A DNA stretch of 64,000 nt from Aaosphaeria pasadenensis (taxonomy: Eukaryota; Ascomycota; Dothideomycetes; Pleosporales), in assembly GCA_022813625.1 (NCBI GenBank), contig JAKLMB010000031.1, positions 310,001 to 374,000 of the forward strand, in the 5' to 3' direction. This document shows positions 10,209 through 22,400 of the stretch, piece by piece. Both the position numbers and the translations under genes were made by a program. Position 1 is the stretch's first letter. Each line of letters begins with the position of its first letter. Under the pieces are notes generated by a model. That model was not told the DNA's origin and ran no database searches. It saw only the letters and a program-made list of their open reading frames with translations.

Positions 10209-11582
10209 TCAAAACTTAGGCTTGAATGGCAGAGTCTGCATCTGCTTCACAGCATCAGCCTCGATACCGAACAAGTTGTACAGCCAGTTAAGGATGATGA
10301 AAAAGCTCATCGGCTCGCCCATATGCTTCACGCCAGGGACGAATCTCGCTTCTTTCACCGCGCCATGCTGCAATGCCAGGTAGTAGTCGTCAATTGGGAA
10401 GATCTCATCTTCCGTCCCATTGACAAGCAGGAGCCTCGCACATTTCGGTTTGTCCAGAGTTCCGTCATTGAGAAGTGAGAATTTGGACGAGGCTTCTTTC
10501 TTGAAGCGTTCGATGTCGTCGCCGTAGCCCCATTTGTGCGCCAGTGTGTTTGCTAGACTGCCACATATGTTAGCGACTCTCCGCAGCCACTTCTTGGAAA
10601 ACAGGAACTCACTCAAAGGGGTACTCAAGATGGTTAACCTCACTCAACCACTCCGGATCAAACATATGATGACACCCGCCCCCCAACGCAACCACACCCG
10701 CCAACTTATCAGCATGCGTATGCGCCACGCGAATCGCATAATAACCCCCCGTACTAAACGCCCACACCGCAACCTTCTTCTGATCAATCCCCTCTTGCTG
10801 TCCAACCCAGTCAAACAAACTCGAGTACAACCGATCCGGCGACTTCACGTCGTCCGGTTTCGCAGGGCAATCTCCCGTGCCTGGGATCTCAAGCACGATC
10901 GTCGCGACACCCTGCTGTCGCCACCCCTCCATCCACACCGCAAGCTCAGTCCGATACCCGTCGAGCCCGGTGAAAATGATAATCGTCGGCACCGGTGCCT
11001 CTTTACTCGCTCCCTCGGGAAGGAGGTAGTACACAGGAATCACCTCGCCCTCCGTATCCAAGCGATGCGTATGCGGCACCATTACCTCCCTTACCGGATG
11101 CGGCTTCAAACTGTCCCCCTTAATCAGTCCCACCCTTTCCCCTACGATGATAGATAGTTCACTTACCCCAACCCCTTAATACACACCTTCTTCCCCTCCT
11201 CCCACGCCCGCCTCTGCAACCCGCTCCTCGGCGCCGGAAACCGACTAATCCTCCACACCGCACTCGCCCTCAAATAATACTCACTCGCCTTCTCGACCTC
11301 GCCCTTACTCTCCGCCTCCTCCGCCACCCCCGCGAGCTTCTCGGCCTGCGAGACGAAGGCCGCGGCGTACGCGTCCCAGTCGTAGGGTTCACGCATGCCC
11401 GAGGCTGTGAGGAACGCGACGATGGGTTCGAAGTCGGCGGCGCTGGAGAACATGAAGGGGTAGATGCCCATTTCGGCGGGTTGGCGCCATTTGGTGGTCC
11501 AAAGGTGCTCGAAGGAGGTGTGGTGTGGTGCCGAGGTCGAGAGTTTGGAGGAGATGAAGTATTGGCCTCCTGGGGCGGCCAT
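10209..11582 (-). CDS. Ayg1-like alpha/beta hydrolase (DUF1100/FrsA fold)
   Basis: Three exons: 11582-11167, 11110-10613 and 10557-10209 (420 aa), with introns of 56 and 55 bp that have good donors (GTAAGT, GTGAGT) and branch sites (ACTGAT, GCTAAC). The protein has the layout of Aspergillus Ayg1, which shortens a heptaketide naphthopyrone during DHN-melanin synthesis. There is an N-terminal helical cap with RISRFPAP, then VPHTHR, TGLDGYR, EIPGTGDCPA, the nucleophile elbow AFSTGGYYAIR (Ser in GxSxG-like WAFSTGG), the acidic region LLLVNGTEDEIFPIDD and the C-terminal His in PGVKHMGEP. These give a Ser-Asp-His triad. No polyketide synthase is in the window, so the natural substrate is open; related enzymes act on other polyketides. 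No signal peptide. Confidence 0.88.
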
Positions 11583-12208
11583 TGTGGGTGGTTGTTTTAG
11601 TTGGAGTGTTTAGATGTTTGTATCTGTGTTGTTGGAGATTTGGGTCTTGAAGGTGTACTTGGATTGCTGGTCGTCGAGGTTAGAGATATAGAGATAGTAG
11701 GTATGGGAGGAGGTGACGTTTTCGGACGGAGGGGCTCCTCCGCGATACATTCTTTATATCTTTTGTTTCATCATGCCGGGTCTCTGTTCCCACGAATTGG
11801 GATCTCGAAGCATAGAGTGAGGTGTGGTGTTGTGCAGTTCCGAACGACGTTCCGGTCGTGGCGCGGGGAGCCGATGCTTGGATCAGCGAGGATGGCCCTA
11901 TGGATTAACTGTGATGTCTTGCAATTACTACAGAGCTTGGCGATTAGATGAGCACTTGAAATGTCTTGTTTGCTTGAGGTATTGTCTACTATTGGATTAC
12001 TCTTTGTATGGAGTCTTCTTGTGAGTATCTGGAATGCATACATGCACTGGATTGTCCGTTTTGAGACTAGCGCATTCGATGCATCATGGAGTCGTGATAT
12101 AGCGACTCACTCCCCTCCACGCTCATAATGATTCCCTAACCTGTGTTATTCTATTATACAAAGCTTAGCAGCTTAGAAACGACCAAAAAGTTGGAATGGA
12201 GAAGCAAA
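11583..12208. other. Upstream region of the Ayg1-like gene
   Basis: Lies between the start of the hydrolase gene and the 3' end of the PC4 gene, both on the minus strand. No further gene is visible. Confidence 0.5.
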
Positions 12209-12848
12209 TCACTTTTCTTCCTCTTCCTCTTGCTCCGTGACCTCTTCTTTTCCAGCCTCATTGGTCGCCGGTTCAACACTACCATCGAAATCCGGCCTCA
12301 CGGTCTCTTGCCCCATATCTTTCAGTACGGACTCAATAAGCGGGAGAGCTTGCACGAGAACGTTGTATTGATCTAGCGTAAGAGCGATGCCCTGTCAAAT
12401 GTCATTAGTGATATTCTCTACGGAATACCTAAAAGAGACATGCAGGTAGAACATACCTTTTTCCCGGGCAGAACCTGATCCCCATCACCCTTGAAGTAAT
12501 CTCTGATCTGCACCAACGTGCTACCTTTGAAATTGCTGACCGTGACTCGTCGCATTTCGTTGCTTTTCAACTACATTCGCCGTCAGTTTTCCTCAACCTC
12601 AGACTCTTAGTTAAGGAATTAGAATTCAGTCTTACAGCGACGTAACTATCACCATTCCCATCCTTCTGCAGCGTCGGAACCAAGGGCTCGGCATCCTCAT
12701 CACTCTTACTCTTTTTCGATGCCGGCGCTGCGTCCTCGTTGTCGCTGTCTTCCGGCGAGGCGCGCTTCTTGGTGAACGTTCGCGCGCTTTTGAAGCCGCC
12801 GCCACGAGCGCCGCCGCGGCCGCCGCGAGACTTGTAACGACCGCTCAT
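12209..12848 (-). CDS. SUB1: PC4/Sub1-type transcription coactivator
   Basis: Three exons: 12848-12636, 12570-12457 and 12391-12209 (169 aa), all joined in phase 0. The N-terminus is an Arg/Gly-rich stretch (SGRYKSRGGRGGARGGG) followed by a Lys- and acid-rich linker with nuclear-localisation character. The core SYVALKSNEMRRVTVSNFKG, then LVQIRDYFKGDG and the helix GIALTLDQYNVLVQALP form the single-stranded-DNA-binding PC4 fold. The tail is Glu-rich. The human and yeast members bind melted promoter DNA and help RNA polymerase II initiation and re-initiation. The gene is divergent from the short-chain dehydrogenase at 13725. The identification is firm and the symbol is given by homology. Confidence 0.92.
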
Positions 12849-13724
12849 TTTTCTTTTCTAGAGGGTGAAATCTTGAGTGGGAGAGATGGGTGCGGATTGC
12901 GGGTGGGAAAACGCGCTGAGGTCATAGGAAGGAGACGCGCTAGGACCGCGGTCACGTGATGAAAGGAGTGCTGGAAGATGGGATTTGCGAGAGCGTTGTA
13001 GATTGGTTTCAATGCTAAATCGGGGATTGTATAGGATAGAGATAATCTGAATTATTAGAATGATTGCCATTAGAGCTGAAATTGTTTGTAGGCTGGCGAA
13101 TAAGACTGACGGTGTCCATCAAATGTCCGGCATTATAATCGTAAGGCAACTCAAAACCCAATTTGGGAAGTTATTAAGTCGTCTCATTGCGACTTCGCGA
13201 CTTGTAACCTAAGTCGGTCCCATTGCAGATGAGTAAAAGCTCACCATCACTGCGACACTGCAGGTGGACAACAATTGGAAGCTACAGAAAGCTCTAGATA
13301 GCTCCAATCGCGTGTATAAAGCCAAGATAGGAAATAAACTATACGAGACATGCAATTGTGGAGACACCGTCCTAATGTAGAGCAAGAAAGGATCTGATTC
13401 CTTAATCACACTGATAACAATGTTTAGCAGAGTTTCCCCCTGGCGTGAGGTTGAGAGCGTGTGGTCGGATTCGTCACTTTAGTGCTGACTTCGCCTCTGC
13501 GGGGTTGAACAATCAGAGCATTCAGCTCGTCAAGTACCTCGTAGCTTGACGAAGGATCCAACTATACGAAACTATAGCATAAGCAGGCAATGGTCTTTAC
13601 TGTATAAATATCACTTTGGAACCACCGCGTTTGCATATCGCTCTCAGTTCCCCTCATAGGCATAAATTATACTTCTCCCTAACTAGGTAGCTACCTTGCC
13701 TCTTGAACAGTTACACATAAAACA
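12849..13724. promoter_or_regulatory. Divergent promoter region of PC4 and SDR genes
   Basis: 876 bp between two divergent starts. A TATA-like TATAAATA lies at 13603-13610, 115 bp before the SDR start. No TATA is evident on the PC4 side. No gene is visible inside. Confidence 0.5.
13603..13610 (+). promoter_or_regulatory. TATA-like box of the SDR gene
   Basis: TATAAATA, 115 bp upstream of the ATG at 13725. Confidence 0.5.
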
Positions 13725-14866
13725 ATGGCGGAAACTTCCAAGCTCCCCGAAACATTCTACAGCACGAACAAGATCGACTTCTCCAAGCCGATCGACACAA
13801 GCAATCTTAAAGAAAAGTCTATCATCGTGACTGGGGGAGCAAGTGGTATTGGCGCTGGTGTCGTGACTGCATTCGCTGAAGCTGGGTAGGAAGATACACT
13901 TAACATACAAGTGATCACTGAATGGTACTGACGCCATCGTAGGGCATATGTCACGATCCTAGATCGCAACGAAGAGCTTGGAAACGCACTCGTAGAGGAA
14001 CTCACAGCGAAGGGCCTACAGTACGTTTCAACGACAACTCGAAGACATTCATCTATCTAACCACCACATCCTCCAGTGTCCAATTCACCAAAGTTGACAT
14101 AGCCTCCTTTTCCTCCCAGACCACCGGCTTCAAATCCGCCATCTCCTTCTCCCCCCATAAAACCCTCGACATCGTCGTCACCAGCGCCGGCATCTCCACA
14201 TCCACAACCTCCACCAAATGGCTCGCCTCCAACGCCTCCAACGACGACCCGGAGCCCCCAAGCACAGCAACCCTCGACGTGAATCTCACCGGCAGTTTCT
14301 ACTCCGCCCACCTCGCCCTCCACTACTTCAAGAAAACGACACCCGAAGCCGCACCAGAAGGAGACGCAACCCCGCAGAGCAAACAAATCATCTTCATCAG
14401 CAGCCTCGCGGGCTACCTCCCCGCGCGCGACGCACTCGACTACCAAGCCTCCAAGTTCGGCGTCCGGGGCCTCTGGAAATCAGTCCGGCATTCGCACGAC
14501 ATCGTGTCCGAGCACACGCCGTTCAGGACCAACCTCATCGCGCCCACGTTCATCAACTCCCCGCTGATCGAGCGCATCGTGCCCGGTCTGAAGGCGAAGG
14601 GACAGGGCGTGGGCGAGGTGGATGATGTGGTGGATGGGATTCTGAGGGTGGCGTGCGACGAGACGGTTTATGGGAGGGCGGTTGCGATCCCGGTGAGGAG
14701 GGAGAAGGTCGGGGATAGGAATTTCGATCTTGGGGATGATTGGGACGGGAGGGATGCTGGGTTGGGGCTCGTGGAGGGGATTGTGAATGGTGGATTAGAG
14801 GGGCTGCAGTTGCTTTCGCATTCGAGTGCTGAGGGGAGGCTTAAGGGTGTTGGGACGAAGGGTTGA
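13725..14866 (+). CDS. Short-chain dehydrogenase/reductase (NAD(P)-dependent)
   Basis: Three exons: 13725-13885, 13943-14020 and 14077-14866 (342 aa). The Rossmann cofactor motif TGGASGIG is in exon 1. LDRNEELG follows the second strand and fits an NAD-type Asp at the end of beta-2. SAGIS replaces the usual NAG, LDVNLTGSFYSAHLAL is the typical Asn-bearing helix, ISSLAG holds the catalytic Ser, and YQASK is the Tyr-x3-Lys pair. The family is classical SDR, similar in build to 15-hydroxyprostaglandin dehydrogenase-like fungal enzymes. The substrate cannot be told. The C-terminal 60 residues after the fold are Gly/Asp-rich and unusual. Confidence 0.9.
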
Positions 14867-15065
14867 GGTTTGGTTGATAGGTTGTGGATGGCTCCAATTG
14901 CCAATGTCTATTGCATATCTCTGATTTTTGGGAGCTTTTGGAAGCGTGGCTGTCGCGCCGTCACTATATCAAACACTAAACTTTTGTTTTGAACGTCAAC
15001 TGTTCTTTCATCAAGTCATCATATCCAGGGTATCTTCCTCGCAAACCTCTCCAACCATAATTTCT

Positions 15066-15927
15066 TCACATCGTCAGTCGGTTCTTCCCGATCCAGTCCG
15101 ACCACACGCCGCCAACCTCCCTCGCGAGGTCTTCCGCGGACTTCCCATTGCTATCCTTCAACGACCTGATATCCGTCTTCCCCTCCGACTCATCCCTCAT
15201 GACGCCTAGCGCCTCCGCCTCCTGGAAGACCTCGGGCGGGAACTCCAACAAGTCGAGCTTACTCGCCAGCAACAACAGCAGCCACGCGACCTCCCGGCTT
15301 CCCGCCTGCACCGCGGCGTGAAGTCCAGACTGCATATCCCCGATCGGATCCTGGTACCTCAGCAACTCGTCCGCACCGATTTTCCTCTGCGGCGCGGATC
15401 CCTCCTCGCCGGTATCCATCTCCTCATCCTCGTCCTCGTCGTCATCGTCCCGCAGCATCTCGATCACGGCTTTGAAGTCGCCCTCGCGGCAGAACTCGAG
15501 GAATGCGCGGCACTTGCGGTCTTCGGGGTAGGCACGGAGGTACGATTCCTCGGTGAGGAGGGGCAGGATGTCGAGGTTCTCTTGGAGGCCGCCTTCGTTG
15601 TGCAGGTTGCAGAGGACTTGCTGTTGGCCAGTGGAGGAGGTGCTGGTGATGTCTTTGTTACAGTTGGGGCATTGCGTTATTTGGTAGGCTTGGAGGAGGC
15701 AGTCCCTGTTCGTAATTGTATTAGAAACAATACAAACCATGAATTGCATTGTTGGGGCATACGTACCAATGGAAGTGGCATCCGCAGTTCAGGTGCAGGT
15801 CATCCGGAACGGTCTCTGGTGCTGCGGCGGGAGCCTTGCCAGAGGATGAGGCTTCCATGGAGTAGTCATCTTCCTCCTCCTCGAGCTCCAGGACCAAGGG
15901 TTGGTTGCAAGATACACAGGTGGACAT
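15066..15927 (-). CDS. RING-like zinc-binding protein with ankyrin-like C-terminal half
   Basis: Two exons: 15927-15767 and 15705-15066 (266 aa). The N-terminal cysteine/histidine pattern CVSCNQPL, then LNCGCHFHWDCLL and, after an exon junction that completes the Trp codon, QCPNCNKDI looks like a compact RING-type zinc module. The second half is helical. It contains an acidic run (DDDDEDEDEEMDTGEEG) and a segment GLHAAVQAGSREVAWLLLLL that reads like an ankyrin repeat, followed by NGKSAEDLARE, a second partial one. A ubiquitin-ligase role is possible but unproved. The 3' end converges with the SDR gene, with under 200 bp between. Confidence 0.8.
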
Positions 15928-17483
15928 TGTTGTAGGGTGTTGTGGTGTAGTGTAGTTCGTTACGATGGAGTTGTTAACTTTTTTTTGTCAAAGATGGAGG
16001 GGTCTCGGAAATCTCTGGCGCTAAGCGATTCCGTCCGACGCGTCGCGCAGACGTCATATGGAGCCCGCAGATAGATAGTGAATGCACTAATACCTTTGAA
16101 GTGCCGGATATACTATGTTCTCAGGATAGATTCTGATGAAAAGAGCGAAGTCCGAAATCAAGTATGCTGTACGGAGTACTGCTGTTGCCAACCAAATGCA
16201 AGAGCTGTTTCCAAACGTCCGTCGATCAATGCAACTCCTAACATCACTATACTCTATTTCCTACCCCCGATGATCGAACTAGGTTCTTGGGGGACTGACA
16301 ATGCCTTGATAGCTGTGCCGTACGCGGTTTCGAGTCCAGAAGAGCACGTTCCCCGCCTACATTGGCATGAACCAGAAGGCGAAGGTTTGTCAAACAGCAC
16401 GACCTGAGACGAAAAGACGGCCGCGAACTACGACTCCAACGACAATAGTAGCATTCAGAAGATGCTCGTAGTAGTATGTGTACATATTTATTGGCTATAC
16501 CATATAACTATTAACTACATGTCCAACCTCGCTGGCCACTCTATTAACTAAACTATATACTACAAGAAAAGGAATCGAAGACGAGTAGACGTCCATGTAC
16601 CTCTTACAGTCAATTCCCCTCCCATATGGTGTTTGTTTCCCTATCCCTTCGCCGTGTAAACAAAAGAACGCTTTTTGAGATACCAGTCTTTAGTGAACGA
16701 AAACATTTTCGTAATAATAGTACAACAACAACTTCTCTTGCCTCTGCGCCACCATCGCGGGTCGAGTCGAGTCGTGACAACGATACGATGACGATCAACC
16801 GACTTGATCTTCAAACACATCATCTACGCGCGCGTCGACACGATCGATCGCCACGTCAAACACTGATCTTCATCCGTCGTCCTAGACAATAGTCAAAAAC
16901 TATTTATTCTTTCTCTGCGTACTTCCAGCGAGCGAGCGAGTTGATCGTCAGCATTAGCCGCTCGCTACGCGCTTGTTGTCTCATGCGTTGTCAGAAACCC
17001 ACCCCTCCCCCACCAGCGATGTAGGATTGCGGCACAGCTAGCTTAGCTAGCTACTGTGCCATACGGTATGTAGCTGGTGATGGGATTGAACCCGGGTGGC
17101 GGGCGGCCTGTTACCAGAGGTGTTTGAAGCCCAAACGCGGGATAATATGATGGGTTGGGACGTCGCCCTTTTTGAGTCCTTGCTCTCGATGAGGGAGCGG
17201 AGTGGGTTTGGGGTTGTGTGATGCCTGCCGGTATCCGGGCGTTCTTTGGGGCGTTTGCTGACGGTCCTGTTGGACGGATTTTATGCAAGTTGTGCGTGCA
17301 TCTAGATAGATGCGTTTGCAAAGGTGTCTCTCGATGGACTTTTGGTGGTGCGTTGTGGCAATAATGCGAACTCAGTTGGTTTTTTCATCGAGAGATTGCT
17401 TCCGAACTTTGGAAGCCATTCCAAGCGCGTCTCAGTGAATCTCGAAGGCCGTGATATAGAATCGTAAATCGAGTGCAGCTCCG
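15928..17483. other. Gene-free interval
   Basis: Upstream of the RING-like gene and downstream of the mucin-like membrane protein. Short open frames on both strands lack motifs. A run of CGCG/CGAT-rich sequence lies near 16826-16860. I see no gene or tRNA. Confidence 0.5.
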
Positions 17484-18248
17484 TCAAGCTCCACCTTGCA
17501 CGCGTAGAAATCGATCCTTCGTCTTCTGCTCCTCAGTCCGCTCATCGTCTGTTTTCCGTTCAAGTTCGTTGCCGTCCAGCTCGTAAACCATCCTCTCATC
17601 GCCCTTTAACTCCACAAGTCCCTCTCCAGCTTGCAATTCTCTCGCCCCGCTTCCCGTGTCCATCTCGTGAAGGGGGCTTGAATCCGATTCCAGGAACACG
17701 CTGTGGTGGTGGTACGAGTAGGTTTTCGCGGGATCCTGTGGTGCCATGGACATGTCGCCATTGATGGAGGGCGGGGGTAGTGGTGTTCCTGGCTGCTCTG
17801 CGTACTTCTCTGCGTCGGGGATGTTGCCGGCTGCTGCTGCCTCCCGTAGGCGTCGGCGCCGTCTGAAGGCGAGGTAGGTCACGAGTGCGATGATCATGAT
17901 GGTTACGCAGACGCCGACGCCTATGGCTATTCCACGTTTCATACCGGGGAGGTTGGTCTCTTCATTTTCGGATGGTGATGCTGTCGATGATGGTGGTAGT
18001 GACTGTGATGATGATATGGATGTAGCGAACGTAAGTGATGTCGGGATTGATGCTGGTGTGGCACTTTCAATCAACGATGTCGAGGCCTGTGGTGTTGCTA
18101 TTACAACCTCTGATGTGGATCTCGAAACGAAAGAAGCGATCAATGTCCTGGCCGGTGTGGCCGAAAAGAATGGAGTGGATTCATCGAGGTCATCGCGGGT
18201 TATGACCGGTATCGAGACAGGTTCAGCGCTCGTGAAGCCGAAGGACAT
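17484..18248 (-). CDS. Mucin-like single-pass membrane protein (5' end uncertain)
   Basis: The 254-aa frame has a Ser/Thr/Pro-rich stretch (residues about 20-100), a membrane helix at 106-128 (GIAIGVGVCVTIMIIALVTY) with an Arg cluster as stop-transfer signal, and a charged cytoplasmic tail. This is the architecture of fungal wall-stress sensors and related glycoproteins. They normally start with a signal peptide, which this frame lacks. The frame stays open upstream of the ATG to about 18417. Further out, an ATG at about 18792 begins a signal-peptide-like sequence (MTFALHLTTAVLFSG), so one or more 5' exons probably exist, but I could not find a joint I trust. The function may be sensing or wall anchoring; this is inference. 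Confidence 0.7.
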   Translation of the reverse strand: MSFGFTSAEPVSIPVITRDDLDESTPFFSATPARTLIASFVSRSTSEVVIATPQASTSLIESATPASIPTSLTFATSISSSQSLPPSSTASPSENEETNLPGMKRGIAIGVGVCVTIMIIALVTYLAFRRRRRLREAAAAGNIPDAEKYAEQPGTPLPPPSINGDMSMAPQDPAKTYSYHHHSVFLESDSSPLHEMDTGSGARELQAGEGLVELKGDERMVYELDGNELERKTDDERTEEQKTKDRFLRVQGGA

Positions 18249-19463
18249 CGTTTCCAGACTCTTAGGAAAGATTCGTTCTACAACGGCAACACGAGAATCG
18301 TAGCTGTAGTCACAGAGGTTGAGGAGAGCAGGGAAGTCGAAAATCCAGGCAAGAAGGACACACGAAAGTCTGGGCGGGAGACCAGTTGATTTTGAGGGCT
18401 TGTTGCAAGGCTCCTGGTCGCGTCAAAGAGGGACCCGACCCTTTTCGCACGGAAACGCTGCAGGAAGGTCGCCATCCAGGCACACAAATCGCGTCCTCGC
18501 CGCAATTGAAGCAGCCTCGTGCACCGCCCAGGCGATATTAAACTGGGAGTCGGCATCCAATAGACCAATGGCCATTTACCCAATCCTTGCCCAGCGCTTC
18601 AGTGGTGCATGTCGTGCCTGGGTGTTGAGGCTGCTGCGCCGCACCCTCCCTCATACCTTCGTGATCTGGGATAGCTTCAGCTGGGGGCCAAAAATGCTTG
18701 TTTCTGCTGATCATTGCACAAGTCGCGTTTGAGATATACAACTCTCGCCCACTGAATAGAACAGCTGTAGTAAGATGCAAAGCAAACGTCATCGAGACTC
18801 AATTATCAATACAAGTAATGTACTGTGCCAATACAGTTAATTGAATCTTGATGATTTCGGGCATGTGGTTCATGAGCAACTGTCTCGTCAATCTTCGCTT
18901 CGCACCCTCGACCCTTGGTTTGTGCGTCGACCCAATGTGCCGTGCTTACATTCTGCTGCAACGCTGACATGTATGATCGCTGGATGCATTAACCACAATA
19001 ATTCCAAGGACACCGATGGCTGTTGTTGGGGTGAATGGCGATTCCAGAGTGCAGACGCAAGGGGCCAAGATCGAGCAAAGAGGGGAACTCGCATACCAGC
19101 ACACCGGATGAGCTCGACGTATTGGGATGGTGGCTGCAACGTGTATTCATCCAGCATTCACTGTATCAGCCTGGGGAAATCCCTCAATTGGCTACTGAAC
19201 AACTGGATAAGCTTTTGTGGAAGTGCTTGTCCTTCAATATCATTACAGGACTGTTGGATCGCGTCAGCCAATATGCCGCACAACCGGTGAACTAACCAAT
19301 CGTTTCATGATAGCGAGATGAGGCCGTAAAATATCAGATTCAGGAAATGGGCATCGGATTTCTTGTTGGTATTTCATTATTATTCGTCTAATCATTAGCT
19401 GCCCCCCAACATCACAAGATGCGAGATGCGAGCGTTGCTTATGCTCTTACTGTATATCTTGAT
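18249..19463. other. Probable 5' exons of the membrane protein, then intergenic
   Basis: The minus strand from about 18792 to 18249 has coding-like stretches in more than one frame (see the membrane-protein entry). From 18800 to 19463 nothing coding is seen on either strand. Confidence 0.4.
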
Positions 19464-22400
19464 CTAAGACTTTGAGACAGTGTCCTTGTTGCGAGTTCCC
19501 TTGAAAACCCTGTGGCGTGCCAAAAGTTGAGATATCATGAAATGAGACACATCCTCGTCCGCCCAGTATGAGAGATGACTTGCAAGACTAGCCAGAAGCG
19601 AGATGTCAAAAGCCTGCCGGTCATTAGTATCAGAATCAACCGTAGTCTTAAGGTAGATTGACTTACTCCTTCTTGGATGCTATAGTCCACCCTTCCGTTG
19701 GCATTCAGCGCTCGAACCTTAGCCTCTTCCTTTCTAAGCTTTCGGCTCCGTTCTTCTAGCTCCTGCCACTCAAGATCTTTCTCTGCATCTCGTCCGTCGT
19801 CTTCTTGTTGGCTCTTCCGCCGCTTCTGGAAGCCGGCGTACAGCGTTTCGATCTCTGAATCGATCAGCGTTGGAGGATGTTCGCCATCTACACCTGGCGC
19901 AATCGACTCCTCGCCGAGTCGCCTTCGCCTTTCCTCATTGATGAAAGCCTTCGCAGGTTCGTCGACTGCAGGCGTAGAACCCGGGCCAATCGACAGAGGA
20001 CGCGAGCTTCGTTGACCATGAGTTAAATCTGAACTCATCTTGCTTGCATCGGTGCCTGTGATACCCAAGCTACGGTTCAGTAGGCCGCTTGCAATTCCCG
20101 AGCTGACGGACGTCCAGAAATCGGTGACACCTTGGCCGATTTTGTTACTCAGGCCAGTGAAACCTTGTGCAGCCGGTGCACCAAATATTCCCCTCTTCGT
20201 GTATGGCAAAGGCTGCGCTTTCAAGGAAGACATAGCTGGTGAAATCAAAGGCTCTAGCCTGTAGCCGATAGGATCTGTCGGATGAAAGATGTTGAAGATT
20301 TGTTTGCAGAGCGGAGATGATGTAGTGATTTCAAAAGCAAGTTCCGACTGAGCCTGTGAAGATGAAGCAAATGGGTCGTCCAAGGGACTCTTTGGGGTCT
20401 CTGGCGCCACAAAGGTTGCAGAACTTGGCCGTGCAGCAATGGTGCGCCCTTTCAACATCTGGAATAATCCAGTGGGAGAACCTAAAGCGTAGAAATCCTC
20501 GACCTCAAAATCGAACTGCAAGGGCGCATCTGAACTGCGACGCTTGCCCGACATTCCCACTCTCTGTTGACACAGAATGTCGAACATGATAGCAGAGCCT
20601 AACGAATGCCCCACCAAGCTGACCTTGCCATTGAAGGTAGGGTTTCGCTCTTTGAAAAGTTTGAATATCCTATTGCACTCCTCCAAGACAATTCTCGACA
20701 GATGGCCTTTGTATGCGGGACTTTGGTATAATAGAATATCCAAAGCGAGGTCAGTAAGCAGATTACGGACCGCTGGGACTCCTTCAACGGTGATGTCTTC
20801 TAGATTCGGGTATTCGTTATCTTCGAAATCAATATCGCCAAGATCATGCTCCTTGCGATTATGCTTCAGACTCTGTTGGGGAAAGTCCAATAGATGGCGC
20901 CAGCAGATGGGCAAAACTTGCACTCGACTGTTCTTCGACTCGCTTTCGACCTCAGAGTTCAGAGCTTGCAAGTCAGATGAGTTGGCATAAACAGCCTTGA
21001 GCGTTTTGCGCAAAGTGTTCACATCGTGGATAAAGTTAATGCTCTCCATGCGTATACCAAGCCGCTGTCCAATGCCATGAGTGACAAGAACTAGATGTTC
21101 GATCTCTCGTTCTTGCTCTCCCTTGTTCTGGTCTTTGTAGTCTTCGCGCATTTCTTTCTCCTCACGTTTCCTGATCTCTTCCTCCTGCTGAGCCGTGTCC
21201 TCTTTCGAGGAGGTTATGAGTGAAGACACTTGCCTCTCAAGCGTCTTCCTCCGAGTCTCGGCAGGAGATTCAGGAACCTCGGTCTCACCCTCCGTATCAG
21301 AGCCACCTTCCGATGCGCTCTTTGCTGCCTCGCCGTAGGCTAAGGGAGAATCGCTTGACTGCTGAGCTGGCTTTTCTTTCTCCTCTTTGGTGGGCTTTGC
21401 CTCCTTCTTCTTTGCTGGATCAACGTAACCTCGAATGTACTTGTAGCCAGCATAATGTGCACCTCCGGCAAATCGTTGATAAAGAGTACTACCCATGCGA
21501 GAGAGTAAGTCATCAGTCAGCAGCCAAGCCGTACTGTCGTCCTGGTACGTTACGATAGAATTCATGTGAGATCCAAAGAGACGATGCGTCCTGTTGACAT
21601 CGTCGAAGGACGAGTGGTCAGGCGACGATTCGCTAGCTTGTTTATCGCCAGAGGCTTGCTTTGCCGCCTCACCCTTGAGACTATCGAACGACGACTTCGG
21701 AGTGACCGGATTTGAAGTCGAATTCCTCTCCCCCAAGAGCTTTCGATAATCGTCGCCAGGTTTGACATTGAGAGATACGGGACGGGCACGGGTTTGTGAG
21801 GCAGACCGCTTTTCCGTCGTGTTTACTAGTCGCCACGGCTTGATCTTCAGATAGCCTTCTTCCAATTGCGTTGCGAGGTTCTCGTCCACGGGTGCCCCGT
21901 CTTGCGTGAACCACGACCCTCGTTTTACTTCGTACACAGGCCCAAGCCAATACGCAGGCACTAGTTCTCGCGTCTCAATCTCTACATCGAACAGAAAATC
22001 CTCGTTGACAGGAACCTTGGTTGTAGGAAGACTCTCGGACTCTGCATTTGCTGGAGTCGACGGGCTCTGCGCGCTAGCTTCTTTCCTTGCTTCTTTAGCA
22101 TCTTCTTCGTCGTATTGGTTCTGAAAGGCCGCCTCGATAGATCGCGAATCGCTTTCGGAGAAAGGTATGAATTTCTTAGGTTTTGGAACGGGTTGGTCTG
22201 GAGGAGCGATTGTGGCAGCGAGCGGTTTGCGTTTGGGTATCTACTCTCTGGTCAGTATCTACGTAATCGGAGGATCTTGATATCATGGTACTACTTACAT
22301 CAACCGCATGGAACCACCTCACGTTCAGAGGTGGGCAATCTGCTGGATATTTCCTTAGACTAAGTCTAGGTCTCCGACTAACTGAGTGGTCGCCTCCTCT

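Noticed and set aside
10534..11157. 207-aa plus-strand frame opposite the Ayg1-like gene
   Set aside because: Shadow of the coding strand. Composition is Arg/His/Pro-rich as expected for an antisense frame.
11111..11166. Shorter 32-bp intron joining 11167 to 11134 in the Ayg1-like gene
   Set aside because: Too short for fungal splicing. The 56-bp intron with an ACTGAT branch site keeps the frame and gives the expected family sequence.
17075..17100. GGGATTGAACCCGGG resembling a reverse tRNA T-arm
   Set aside because: It departs from the B-box consensus and no matching acceptor or D-arm is present.
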